64,000 nt of DNA from contig JAIXXF010000002.1 in assembly GCA_027490925.1 (NCBI GenBank), forward strand, positions 47,926 through 111,925, given 5' to 3'. The notes beneath the pieces are model-generated. The model worked only from the letters and a program-made list of their open reading frames with translations. It ran no database searches and was not told the DNA's origin. Positions within the stretch are counted from its first letter, which is position 1. Each line of letters begins with the position of its first letter. Positions 1 to 7,929 of this stretch are shown here, one piece after another. The translations under genes were made by a program, and so were the position numbers. The DNA is from Comamonadaceae bacterium (GTDB lineage Bacteria > Pseudomonadota > Gammaproteobacteria > Burkholderiales > Burkholderiaceae_C).

Positions 1-428
1 GCGCCGACACCCAGCCCCAAGAACTCGCGGCCCTGCGCCGCTTGGCTGCCGAGTGGATGGACCGCCTCGCCGCGTTCCGGCCCTATGTGGTGGGCGCGGT
101 CTGGCGCGGCACCGCCACCCGTTTGTCCGACATCCACCTCCACTTGTTCGGCGACGACCCCAAAGCGGTCGACATCGCCCTGATCGATCAACGCATCCGG
201 TACACCGCCCACTCGGTGCCCGGCAACCGCAGTGAGCCCCATCAGGTGCTCAGTTTCAGTGTGCCTTGTGTCGACTTGGGCGAGTCCATCGGGCTGCACC
301 TGACGGTGCTCGACCACGACGACTTGCGCGCCTCTCCCGCGCAGGACGCGCGTGGCCGCAGCCAGCGTGGCGACCTCACCGCCCTGACCCGACTCCTCGA
401 TAACGACCCCACCCATGCGCCCTCCTGA
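1..428 (+). CDS. Hypothetical protein, 3' part (possible nucleotidyltransferase-like fold)
   Basis: The reading frame is already open at base 3 and ends at TGA 426-428, so only the C-terminal ~141 residues are visible and the start lies outside the window. A stretch around 'WRGTATRLSDIHL' followed by 'FGDDPKAVDIAL' faintly recalls the small-then-acidic strand of nucleotidyltransferases, but no catalytic motif is complete. The last 14 bases overlap the start of the redoxin gene, which suggests translational coupling. The function is unknown; the family guess is weak. Confidence 0.6.
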   Translation, partial: ADTQPQELAALRRLAAEWMDRLAAFRPYVVGAVWRGTATRLSDIHLHLFGDDPKAVDIALIDQRIRYTAHSVPGNRSEPHQVLSFSVPCVDLGESIGLHLTVLDHDDLRASPAQDARGRSQRGDLTALTRLLDNDPTHAPS

Positions 429-1029
429 AACCACCCGCCCCGCCCACACCCCACCCAGCGCCCAATGCACTGCCCAATCCGTCGCCCCTCCCGTCGCCAG
501 CGGGCGACGGCGCTGGCTGGTGGGCGGTGTGGCCGCCCTGGCGGTGGCAGGTGGTGCCGGCTTCGGCGGGTGGATGCGCCGCAGTGGTTCGCCCGAGGCG
601 GCCTTGAGCCCGGCCGAAGCGCAGCTTTGGGCGCAAAGCTTCGACACCCCCAGCGGAGACACCCTGGCGCTGTCCCGCTTCCGGGGGCGGCCGCTGCTGG
701 TCAACTTCTGGGCCACCTGGTGCCCGCCATGCATCGAAGAGCTGCCGATGCTGGACCGGTTTTTCCAAGAAGAGTCGGCGCGTGGCTGGCAGGTGCTGGG
801 GCTGGCCATCGACCAGCCCAGCGCGGTTCGGGCGTTCTTGCAAAAGCGGCCTCTGGGCTTTCCCAATGCCTTGGCGGGCTTCGGCGGCACGGAGCTGGGA
901 AAGTCGTTGGGCAACGCCACGGGCGCGCTGCCGTTCACGGTGGTGCTGGGTGCAGCGGGCACCGTGTTGCAGCGCAAAATGGGCAAGGTCAGCTCTGATG
1001 ATCTGGCCCAATGGCGACAGTTGCGCTGA
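415..1029 (+). CDS. TlpA-family thiol:disulfide reductase (redoxin)
   Basis: 204 aa. A basic, arginine-rich stretch (residues 31-33) precedes one hydrophobic segment (about 35-53), giving either a membrane anchor or a signal peptide. The thioredoxin fold follows, with the active site 'WCPPC' (Cys103 and Cys106). Proteins of this family act in the periplasm, reducing disulfides for cytochrome c maturation or other envelope proteins. The start at ATG 415 overlaps the upstream gene by 14 bases. The specific partner is not evident; a cytochrome c assembly gene sits about 15 kb away and need not be linked. Confidence 0.85.
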   Translation: MRPPETTRPAHTPPSAQCTAQSVAPPVASGRRRWLVGGVAALAVAGGAGFGGWMRRSGSPEAALSPAEAQLWAQSFDTPSGDTLALSRFRGRPLLVNFWATWCPPCIEELPMLDRFFQEESARGWQVLGLAIDQPSAVRAFLQKRPLGFPNALAGFGGTELGKSLGNATGALPFTVVLGAAGTVLQRKMGKVSSDDLAQWRQLR

Positions 1030-1171
1030 AAAGCTGATTTTTCAAGAGATTTGCGCTTCATCCCCTGTGGCGCGAGGGGGTTGGTTGTGGCAAGCTCATC
1101 CGTGTCGGTTGCGGTCACTGGCTCGGGCGCGCAGGTGCGGCCACGACCAATGCGAACGCTTGTCGCGGGCG

Positions 1172-1199
1172 TTACAGACCGTGTTCCATGGTCTAGAAT
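1172..1199 (+). promoter_or_regulatory. Probable sigma-70 promoter of accBC
   Basis: TTACAG (1172-1177) and TAGAAT (1194-1199) are separated by 16 bases, about 110 bases upstream of the accB start. This is the best promoter match in the 280-base gap after the redoxin gene. Assigned from sequence match only. Confidence 0.5.
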
Positions 1200-1241
1200 G
1201 GGCATTCAGCGGCTTTGCGACCGAATTGAAATGCCCGCAAT

Positions 1242-1274
1242 TGAGCGATATTTTTGAAAAATAAATGCCGCTCA
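1242..1274 (+). promoter_or_regulatory. Hairpin in the accB 5' leader
   Basis: TGAGCG (1242-1247) pairs with CGCTCA (1269-1274). Inside, TATTTTT (1249-1255) pairs with AAAAATA (1257-1263) around a single G. The hairpin lies between the predicted promoter and the accB ribosome binding site. It is not followed by a T-run, so it is not a terminator. It could affect mRNA stability or accB translation. Confidence 0.4.
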
Positions 1275-1309
1275 GTCACAAATAATCAACATTGAATGCT
1301 GGAGTGCCC

Positions 1310-1765
1310 ATGGATCTGCGCAAGCTCAAGACCCTGATCGACCTCGTCTCCGAGTCCAACGTCTCGGAACTGGAGATCACCGAAGCCGAAGGCAAGGTGC
1401 GCATTGTGAAGGGTGGTGGCGCAGCGCCGGTGGTCTACGCGGCGGCGCCGGTGGCGGCGGCTCCGGCAGTTGCCGCTCAGCCTGCAGCCGCTCCTGCCCC
1501 GGCCGCGCCAGCGGCTCCGGCGGTTCCCGCCGGGCACGTGGTCAAGTCACCCATGGTGGGTACGTTTTACCGTTCGCCGAGCCCAGGGGCCAAGCCGTTC
1601 GTGGAAATTGGCAGCCAGATCAAAGAGGGCGACACGATCTGCATCATCGAGGCCATGAAAATCCTCAATGAGATCGAGGCCGACAAAACCGGCACCGTCG
1701 TTCAAATGCTGAGCGACAACGGCGAGGCGGTCGAGTACGGCCAGCCGCTGTTTGTGATCGAGTGA
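1310..1765 (+). CDS. accB: Acetyl-CoA carboxylase biotin carboxyl carrier protein
   Basis: 151 aa. It carries the biotin that shuttles carboxylate between biotin carboxylase and carboxyltransferase in the first step of fatty acid synthesis. A short N-terminal helix is followed by an Ala/Pro-rich flexible linker (about residues 45-75) and a biotinyl domain. The biotinylated lysine is Lys117 in 'EAMKILNE'. The start is ATG 1310 with GGAG at 1301-1304; an in-frame TTG at 1292 would add six residues but has no better ribosome site. accC begins 22 bases after the stop, so the two form the standard accBC operon. Confidence 0.97.
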   Translation: MDLRKLKTLIDLVSESNVSELEITEAEGKVRIVKGGGAAPVVYAAAPVAAAPAVAAQPAAAPAPAAPAAPAVPAGHVVKSPMVGTFYRSPSPGAKPFVEIGSQIKEGDTICIIEAMKILNEIEADKTGTVVQMLSDNGEAVEYGQPLFVIE

Positions 1766-1787
1766 CACGCCCCGGCCACCGCTTTCC

Positions 1788-3137
1788 ATGTTCAAAAAAA
1801 TCCTGATCGCCAACCGTGGCGAAATTGCCCTGCGCATCCAGCGCGCCTGCCGTGAGTTGGGTGTGAAGGCGGTGATGGTGTATTCCGAAGCCGACCGCGA
1901 GGCCAAATACATCAAGCTGGCCGACGAGGCGGTGTGCATTGGCCCGCCGCCGTCCGGCTTGAGCTACCTCAACATGCCCGCCATCATTTCGGCGGCGGAA
2001 GTGACCGACGCCGAGGCGATCCACCCTGGTTACGGCTTTCTGAGCGAGAACCCCGACTTTGCCGAGCGGGTCGAGAAAAGCGGCTTTCAATTCATTGGCC
2101 CGACGCCGGAATCCATCCGGATCATGGGTGACAAGGTCTCTGCCAAGCAGACCATGATCAAGGCCGGCGTGCCGTGCGTGCCAGGCTCCGAAGGGGCTTT
2201 GCCCGACGACCCAGCGGAAATCCGACGCATCGCCAAGTCGGTCGGCTACCCGGTCATCATCAAGGCGGCCGGGGGCGGCGGTGGGCGCGGCATGCGGGTG
2301 GTGCACACCGAAGCCGCGCTGGTCCATGCGGTGCAGACCACCAAGGCCGAAGCGGCTGCGGCCTTCGGCAATGCCGAGGTGTACATGGAGAAGTTCCTCC
2401 AGAACCCACGGCACATCGAGATCCAGGTCATCGCTGACCAGCACAAGAACGCGGTGTGGCTGGGTGAGCGAGACTGCTCCATGCAGCGCCGCCACCAAAA
2501 GGTGATTGAAGAGGCACCCGCGCCGGGCATCCCGCGCAAGCTGATCGAACGCATCGGCGAGCGTTGCTCGGCCGCGTGCAAGAAGCTCGGCTACCGGGGC
2601 GCAGGCACTTTCGAGTTCTTGTACGAGAACGGCGAGTTTTATTTCATTGAAATGAACACCCGCGTTCAGGTGGAGCACCCGGTGACAGAAATGACCACCG
2701 GCATTGACATCGTCAAGACGCAAATCTTGGTCGCTGCTGGTGAACGGTTGCCGTTCACCCAGCGCGACATCGAGGTTCGTGGCCACGCCATTGAATGCCG
2801 CGTGAACGCCGAAGATCCTTACAAGTTCATCCCCTCGCCGGGACGCATCACCACCTGGCACGCGCCTGGTGGACCCGGTGTGCGTGTGGATTCGCACGCC
2901 TACACCAATTACTTCGTGCCGCCGAACTACGACTCCATGATCGGCAAGATCATCGTGCACGGCGACACGCGCGAGCAAGCGCTCGCTCGCATGCGCACCG
3001 CGTTGGCAGAGACCGTGGTCGAGGGCATCAACACCAACATCCCTCTGCACCGCGAGCTGATGGTGGACGCCCACTTCATGACCGGTGGAACCAACATCCA
3101 CTACCTGGAAGAGTGGTTGAGCCAGCGCGCCCGCTGA
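1788..3137 (+). CDS. accC: Biotin carboxylase subunit of acetyl-CoA carboxylase
   Basis: 449 aa, the normal length of the family. It carboxylates biotin on AccB using ATP and bicarbonate. The N-terminal domain starts '[14 protein letters not shown]'. The ATP-grasp domain contains the glycine-rich loop 'GGGGGRGM' and the later '[16 protein letters not shown]' stretch with metal- and bicarbonate-contacting residues. It lies 22 bases downstream of accB and 24 bases upstream of prmA, so it is probably cotranscribed with both. Confidence 0.98.
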   Translation: MFKKILIANRGEIALRIQRACRELGVKAVMVYSEADREAKYIKLADEAVCIGPPPSGLSYLNMPAIISAAEVTDAEAIHPGYGFLSENPDFAERVEKSGFQFIGPTPESIRIMGDKVSAKQTMIKAGVPCVPGSEGALPDDPAEIRRIAKSVGYPVIIKAAGGGGGRGMRVVHTEAALVHAVQTTKAEAAAAFGNAEVYMEKFLQNPRHIEIQVIADQHKNAVWLGERDCSMQRRHQKVIEEAPAPGIPRKLIERIGERCSAACKKLGYRGAGTFEFLYENGEFYFIEMNTRVQVEHPVTEMTTGIDIVKTQILVAAGERLPFTQRDIEVRGHAIECRVNAEDPYKFIPSPGRITTWHAPGGPGVRVDSHAYTNYFVPPNYDSMIGKIIVHGDTREQALARMRTALAETVVEGINTNIPLHRELMVDAHFMTGGTNIHYLEEWLSQRAR

Positions 3138-3161
3138 CCCCACCGAGAGGCACAGCGACCC

Positions 3162-4085
3162 ATGTTCGAACTGAGCTTGTTGTGCCCTGAAGCGCGGGTG
3201 GAAGACCTCAGCGACGCGCTGGAAGCGCTCGACGCTCTGAGCGTCAGCGTCGAAGACGCCGATGCCCAAACCGATGCCGAGCAGGCTTTGTTCGGCGAGC
3301 CGGGCATGCCGCCCCCCAAAGACGGCTGGCAGCGATCCCGCCTGCTGGCGTTGTTTCCTTCGGTGTCAGCGGCCCAGGAAGCCGCCACCCTGCTGGCGGC
3401 CCAGGATTTTTTTGCGGGCTGCGAAGTCCTGGCCATTGCGCCGGTGCCTGAGCAAGATTGGGTGAGGTTGACGCAGTTGCAATTCACACCAGTCGAGGTC
3501 ACCCCCAGTTTCTGGATAGTGCCCACGTGGCACGAGCCCCCTGCGGCAGCCCGCGAGGTGATCCGCCTCGATCCCGGCTTGGCGTTTGGAACCGGCACCC
3601 ACCCGACCACCCGCATGTGCCTGCGCTGGATCGCCCACCACGGCACACCGCGCCACACGGCGGCGGGTCCGTCCTTGGGTCGGGTGTTGGACTATGGCTG
3701 TGGCTCGGGCATCTTGGCCATTGGTGCTGCCAAGTTTGGCGCGCGGGAAGTTGACGCGGTGGACATCGACGAGGCAGCGGTCACGGCGACCGAAGCCAAC
3801 GCCCAGGCCAACCATGTGGGCCTGCGCGCTGGGCTGCCCCCCATGGCTCAGGGCCGCTACGACACGGTGCTGGCCAACATCTTGGCCCTGCCCCTGAAGG
3901 TGTTGGCCCCGTTGCTGTGCAGCCATGTGGCGCCGGGCGGTTCACTGGTGCTGGCGGGTATCTTGGATCGCCAAGTGGACGAGCTTAAAGCCGCTTACGC
4001 GCCACACGCCGACTTGCGGGTGACCGACACCGAGGACGGTTGGGTGCTGATGACGGCGCGCGCCCGGGTGAAACCATGGCATTGA
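3162..4085 (+). CDS. prmA: Ribosomal protein L11 methyltransferase
   Basis: 307 aa. This SAM-dependent enzyme trimethylates amino groups of ribosomal protein L11. It has an N-terminal substrate-recognition domain, then a Rossmann methyltransferase domain with 'VLDYGCGSGILAIGA' (SAM motif I) and the 'NILALPL' loop in the place of the NPP motif. It follows accC by 24 bases, an arrangement common in Burkholderiales. Its last 10 bases overlap the start of the next gene. Confidence 0.95.
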   Translation: MFELSLLCPEARVEDLSDALEALDALSVSVEDADAQTDAEQALFGEPGMPPPKDGWQRSRLLALFPSVSAAQEAATLLAAQDFFAGCEVLAIAPVPEQDWVRLTQLQFTPVEVTPSFWIVPTWHEPPAAAREVIRLDPGLAFGTGTHPTTRMCLRWIAHHGTPRHTAAGPSLGRVLDYGCGSGILAIGAAKFGAREVDAVDIDEAAVTATEANAQANHVGLRAGLPPMAQGRYDTVLANILALPLKVLAPLLCSHVAPGGSLVLAGILDRQVDELKAAYAPHADLRVTDTEDGWVLMTARARVKPWH

Positions 4086-4930
4086 CCGTTCGTTGCCCCG
4101 CTTGCAGCACACAGTTCAAGTTGGTGCCCGACCAGCTCAAGGTGTCCGACGGCTGGGTGCGTTGTGGCCAATGCAGCGAGGTGTTTGACGCCCACCATGA
4201 CCCAGCGCTGCGTGCATTGGGCCTTTCTGACACAGCACCCGACCCGCTCACACACCAACCCAGTCCCAGCGCTGTGCGCACCGAGCCCACCCACGAGGCG
4301 ATCGGTCCCGAGGCCGTGGGCGACGCTGAGCCCTCAGACCGCGGCGGCGCCGTCCGTGGCGGCCCGGTCCATGACGACTTCGACTGGGTCACCACGGTGC
4401 CAGTGCACTTCATGAAGGACGCCGACCCTCACCGATTGGCGCGTCAGCGGCGCTGGCGCCGTCGCACAGGCGTGGCGGTGCTGTTGCTGGCGGCCTTGCT
4501 GGCAGGCCAGGTGGCCGTCGACCAGCCAGACCGCGTCGCGACCCTGTGGCCCGGTTGGCCCGCCGCGCTCGCCACCGTGTGTCGTCACGCCGGCTGCGCG
4601 CTCCCACCGCTCAGACACATCGAGTCGGTGGTCATCGACAGCTCTTCCTTCACACAGGTGCGGACAGACACCTACCGCCTGCAAGCGCTGCTTCGCAACC
4701 AGTCGGCGCTGCCCCTGGCCATGCCCGCGCTCGAAGTCACGCTGACCGACCACCTGGACCGACCCGTCCTTCGGCGGGTTTTGGTGACCTCTGAGTTTTC
4801 GCCTGGCCTAGATGCCTTGGCCCCCAACAGCGAGCTGTCGGCCCAAGTGGTGCTTGGCCTCGTTCCCGATCCGCGCGAGCGCTCTGCAGCCAGCGTTGCG
4901 GGTTACCGGGTGTTGGCTTTTTATCCTTGA
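4076..4930 (+). CDS. DUF3426 zinc-ribbon membrane protein
   Basis: 284 aa. The N-terminus holds an MJ0042-type zinc ribbon with two CxxC pairs ('CPAC' and 'CGQC') within the first 35 residues. A low-complexity linker follows, then one transmembrane segment ('VAVLLLAALLAGQVAV') and a C-terminal DUF3426 domain that would be outside the cytoplasm. ATG 4076 is chosen because it begins exactly at the zinc ribbon; an in-frame ATG at 4040 would add 12 residues and overlap prmA further. The cellular role is not known. Confidence 0.85.
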   Translation: MALTVRCPACSTQFKLVPDQLKVSDGWVRCGQCSEVFDAHHDPALRALGLSDTAPDPLTHQPSPSAVRTEPTHEAIGPEAVGDAEPSDRGGAVRGGPVHDDFDWVTTVPVHFMKDADPHRLARQRRWRRRTGVAVLLLAALLAGQVAVDQPDRVATLWPGWPAALATVCRHAGCALPPLRHIESVVIDSSSFTQVRTDTYRLQALLRNQSALPLAMPALEVTLTDHLDRPVLRRVLVTSEFSPGLDALAPNSELSAQVVLGLVPDPRERSAASVAGYRVLAFYP

Positions 4931-4955
4931 CCTTTCCCTTCTGACTGGAAACCGT

Positions 4956-5861
4956 ATGGCAGCCGTGATTTGTGGCTCTTTGGCGTTCGACACCATCATG
5001 AATTTCGAGGGACGTTTTGCCGAACAAATCCTCCCCGACCAGCTCCATATCCTCAACGTCTCGTTCCTTGTGCCCACGCTGCGGCGAGAGTTTGGTGGTT
5101 GTGCGGGCAACATCGCATACAGCCTCAAGCTGCTGGGCGGCACGCCCCTGCCAATGGCCACCGTGGGCGACGATGGGGAAGGCTACCTGCGTCGGCTCCA
5201 GACGCTGGGCATCAGCACTGAGTACGTGCGCACTGTGGACGGCGCGTACACCGCACAAGCCATGATCATGACCGACCGGGACAACAACCAGATCACCGCG
5301 TTCCATCCAGGTGCGATGTCCCAAGCCCACCAAACCACTGTCCAGGCCCGCAGGGATGTGCGCATTGGCATCGTGTCTCCAGACGGTCGGGACGCGATGT
5401 TGCAGCACGCTGAGCAGTTCAAGGCCGCAGGCATCCCCTTCGTGTTCGATCCAGGCCAGGGTCTGCCCATGTTCAATGGCGAGGAACTTCGGCACTTCCT
5501 GGATCTGGCCACCTGGGTCACCGTGAACGACTACGAAGGCCGCATGTTGAGCGATCGCACTGGGCTGGCATCGTCGGAGATTTCGAGCCGCGTCACTGGC
5601 GGGCTGGTGGTCACGCTCGGCGCCGAAGGATGTGAGGTGTGGGTCGGCGGACAAAAGACGCTGGTGGCGCCGACCCCAGCCGCTTCGGTGGTGGACCCGA
5701 CCGGCTGTGGCGACGCGTTCCGTGGTGCTTTGTTGTTTGGCTTGGAGCAGGGCTGGCCGTTGTCGCGCTGTGCCGAGCTGGGCAACCGCATCGGGGCACA
5801 GAAAATTGCGACCCGGGGGGGGCAGAACTACACCCTGGACGGGCTGCCCCTTTCGGCCTGA
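4956..5861 (+). CDS. PfkB-family carbohydrate/nucleoside kinase
   Basis: 301 aa. It starts 'MAAVICGSLAFDTI' and has the family glycine signature 'GGCAGNIAYSL' and the C-terminal ATP/anion-hole signature 'DPTGCGDAFRGALL', whose aspartate is the catalytic base. The closest described type is adenosine kinase-like, but the substrate cannot be fixed from sequence. The longer frame reading from 4812 overlaps the previous gene and is not the start. It is the last gene of the plus-strand run that begins with accB. Confidence 0.88.
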   Translation: MAAVICGSLAFDTIMNFEGRFAEQILPDQLHILNVSFLVPTLRREFGGCAGNIAYSLKLLGGTPLPMATVGDDGEGYLRRLQTLGISTEYVRTVDGAYTAQAMIMTDRDNNQITAFHPGAMSQAHQTTVQARRDVRIGIVSPDGRDAMLQHAEQFKAAGIPFVFDPGQGLPMFNGEELRHFLDLATWVTVNDYEGRMLSDRTGLASSEISSRVTGGLVVTLGAEGCEVWVGGQKTLVAPTPAASVVDPTGCGDAFRGALLFGLEQGWPLSRCAELGNRIGAQKIATRGGQNYTLDGLPLSA

Positions 5862-5870
5862 CCCAGTAGC

Positions 5871-5904
5871 AATAAAAAAGCCCGGCGCGCAGGGCGTCGG
5901 GCTT
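5871..5904 (-). terminator. Intrinsic terminator of the H1-like gene
   Basis: Arms AAGCCCGGCGC (5878-5888) and GCGTCGGGCTT (5894-5904) form an 11-bp stem with one G-T pair and a 5-base loop. On the minus strand the stem is followed by CTTTTTTATT. It lies 22 bases beyond the stop of the minus-strand H1-like gene. It may also slow transcripts arriving from the converging kinase gene, but there is no T-run on that side. Confidence 0.8.
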
Positions 5905-5925
5905 GGATGGCTGAGGGCGGATTCC

Positions 5926-6405
5926 TCAGGGCTTGTTGCCTGTTGGAAACGGCCAAGCGGCCTGAGGATTCAAGGTCGTTTGTGCGGCGGGCGCAGCGGC
6001 AGGTTTGGCAGCGGGTGCCTTCGCTGCTTTCTTCGCCGCGGGCTTTTTCGCGGCTTTTTTGACGGCGGCTTTCTTCGCAGGCGCTTTTTTGGCAACGGCT
6101 TTTTTGGCCGGTGCGGCTTTCTTTACAGCGGCCTTTTTGGCTGGCGCGGCTTTCTTCACCACGGCTTTTTTCGCCGGTGCAGCCTTCTTGGCCGGTGCCG
6201 CCTTCTTCACCGCGACTTTTTTCGCGGGCACAGCCTTCTTCACGACTGCCTTTTTGACCGCGACTTTCTTGGCCGGTGCCGCTTTTTTGGCGGGTGCAGC
6301 CTTCTTGGCCGGTGCGGCTTTCTTCACAGCGGCTTTTTTAGCCGGGGCCGCTTTCTTTGCGGGTGCTGCGGCCTTCTTTGCGACCGGTTTTTTTGCAGTT
6401 GCCAT
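5926..6405 (-). CDS. Histone H1-like Lys/Ala-rich DNA-binding protein
   Basis: 159 aa, nearly all of it imperfect PAKKA / VKKA repeats of 5-7 residues, ending in a distinct non-basic tail 'NPQAAWPFPTGNKP'. Such eukaryotic-H1-like proteins (AlgP/HctB-like) are expected to bind DNA by charge and act as nucleoid-compacting or regulatory factors. AGGAG at 6413-6417 supports the ATG at 6405. A terminator follows directly, so it is a single-gene unit. Repeat number in this gene probably varies between strains, because the coding repeats are also DNA repeats. Confidence 0.88.
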   Translation of the reverse strand: MATAKKPVAKKAAAPAKKAAPAKKAAVKKAAPAKKAAPAKKAAPAKKVAVKKAVVKKAVPAKKVAVKKAAPAKKAAPAKKAVVKKAAPAKKAAVKKAAPAKKAVAKKAPAKKAAVKKAAKKPAAKKAAKAPAAKPAAAPAAQTTLNPQAAWPFPTGNKP

Positions 6406-6581
6406 TTGTTTTCTCCTTGATCAAGTTACAAAGAGCACTCCACGCCTGTTGGGTAGCAAGGAGCGACCCATGGCGTTGGGCGAATGCCCAGCGCCATGAA
6501 CACGGTGAGCCGCCCCACAGACCCGTCTGTGCCGTGATCGGTGGAAGCGGTTGATTGGAAGCATGAAGCGAACCCGACCTG

Positions 6582-7796
6582 TCAATCCCAAGACAGTGCG
6601 CCGCCAGATTGGTATTCGATCACGCGGGTCTCAAAGAAATTGCGTTCCTTTTTGAGGTCGATCATCTCGCTCATCCAGGGGAACGGATTTTCTTCGTTCG
6701 GGAACAGCGCGTCCAAGCCGATTTGCTGGGCGCGGCGGTTGGCGATGTAGCGCAAGTAGCCTTTGAACATGGAGGCGTTCAGGCCCAACACGCCGCGAGG
6801 CATGGTGTCTTCCGCGTAGCGGTATTCCAGGTCCACCGCTTTCAAGAACAGCGCCTTGATCTCGGCTTTGAACTCAGCGGTCCACAGACCAGGGTTCTCT
6901 AGCTTGAGCTGATTGATCAGATCGATGCCGAAATTGCAGTGCATCGATTCGTCGCGCAGGATGTACTGGTACTGCTCGGCCGCCCCAGTCATCTTGTTTT
7001 GACGTCCCAACGCCAGAATTTGCGTAAAGCCAACGTAAAAAAACAAACCCTCCATCAGGCAGGCGAACACGATCAAACTTTTCAAGAGGGTTTGGTCGGC
7101 CTCGGGCGTGCCGGTGTGAAAGTCCGGGTCGCTGATCGCCTCGATGAAGGGGATCAGAAACTGGTCTTTCTCGCGGATCGACGCCACTTCGTTGTAGGCG
7201 TTGAAGATCTCGCTTTCGTCCAAGCCCAACGACTCCACGATGTACTGGTAGGCGTGGGTGTGGATGGCTTCTTCAAAGGCTTGACGCAACAGGAATTGGC
7301 GGCACTCTGGCGCAGTGATGTGCCGGTAGGTGCCCAACACGATGTTGTTGGCAGCGAGTGAATCGGCGGTGACGAAAAAACCGAGGTTGCGCTTGATGAT
7401 GCGGCGTTCGTCTTCGGTCAGGCCGTTGGGGTCTTTCCACAACGCGATGTCACGCGTCATGTTCACTTCCTGCGGCATCCAGTGGTTGGCGCAGGTCGCG
7501 AGGTACTTTTCCCAAGCCCACTTGTACTTGAACGGCACCAATTGGTTGACGTCGGTTTGACCGTTAATGATGCGCTTGTCGGCGGCCCTCACGCGGTGCG
7601 TGGGCGTTTGAGGTACAGCGTGAGTGGCGGAGGTGACCGATAGCGTGGGTGCGACTGGGGCGATGGCCCCGTCGTCCAGCACGCGACGGGCTGGCGATGC
7701 GTGCGTTACGGGGGCGGTCGCCTGAGAAACCTCGGGAAAACCGAGGGCCCGTTCGGGCTGCAGTGAGGGCTTGACTTCGTCGTCCCAGGTCAGCAT
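6582..7796 (-). CDS. nrdB: Ribonucleoside-diphosphate reductase, beta subunit (class Ia)
   Basis: 404 aa. This subunit forms the diiron-tyrosyl radical used by NrdA to make deoxyribonucleotides. The ferritin-like core carries '[13 protein letters not shown]', with iron ligands and the radical tyrosine in the position of E. coli Tyr122. The C-terminus ends in a short acidic-aromatic tail typical of the part that docks to NrdA. The first ~75 residues are an Ala/Pro/Thr-rich extension not found in E. coli NrdB. It lies 133 bases downstream of nrdA on the same strand and is probably cotranscribed. Confidence 0.96.
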   Translation of the reverse strand: MLTWDDEVKPSLQPERALGFPEVSQATAPVTHASPARRVLDDGAIAPVAPTLSVTSATHAVPQTPTHRVRAADKRIINGQTDVNQLVPFKYKWAWEKYLATCANHWMPQEVNMTRDIALWKDPNGLTEDERRIIKRNLGFFVTADSLAANNIVLGTYRHITAPECRQFLLRQAFEEAIHTHAYQYIVESLGLDESEIFNAYNEVASIREKDQFLIPFIEAISDPDFHTGTPEADQTLLKSLIVFACLMEGLFFYVGFTQILALGRQNKMTGAAEQYQYILRDESMHCNFGIDLINQLKLENPGLWTAEFKAEIKALFLKAVDLEYRYAEDTMPRGVLGLNASMFKGYLRYIANRRAQQIGLDALFPNEENPFPWMSEMIDLKKERNFFETRVIEYQSGGALSWD

Positions 7797-7929
7797 AGAA
7801 AATCCATTTCTTCGATTATGTGATCAGTGGTGCGAATTGAAAAGTGTTCGTTCACATCGCGCTGACATTGTGTTGCTGGTGTGCATCGCAACGCAGAAGG
7901 GCGAGGGCATCACCCTTGCGTTCACTCAC

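Noticed and set aside
1665..3269. A 534-codon minus-strand open frame across accC
   Set aside because: Antisense to biotin carboxylase, which is unmistakable on the plus strand.
5926..6405. CRISPR-like or satellite array
   Set aside because: The repeats are in-frame 15-21 bp codon repeats of a Lys/Ala-rich protein with a ribosome site and terminator, with no spacers.
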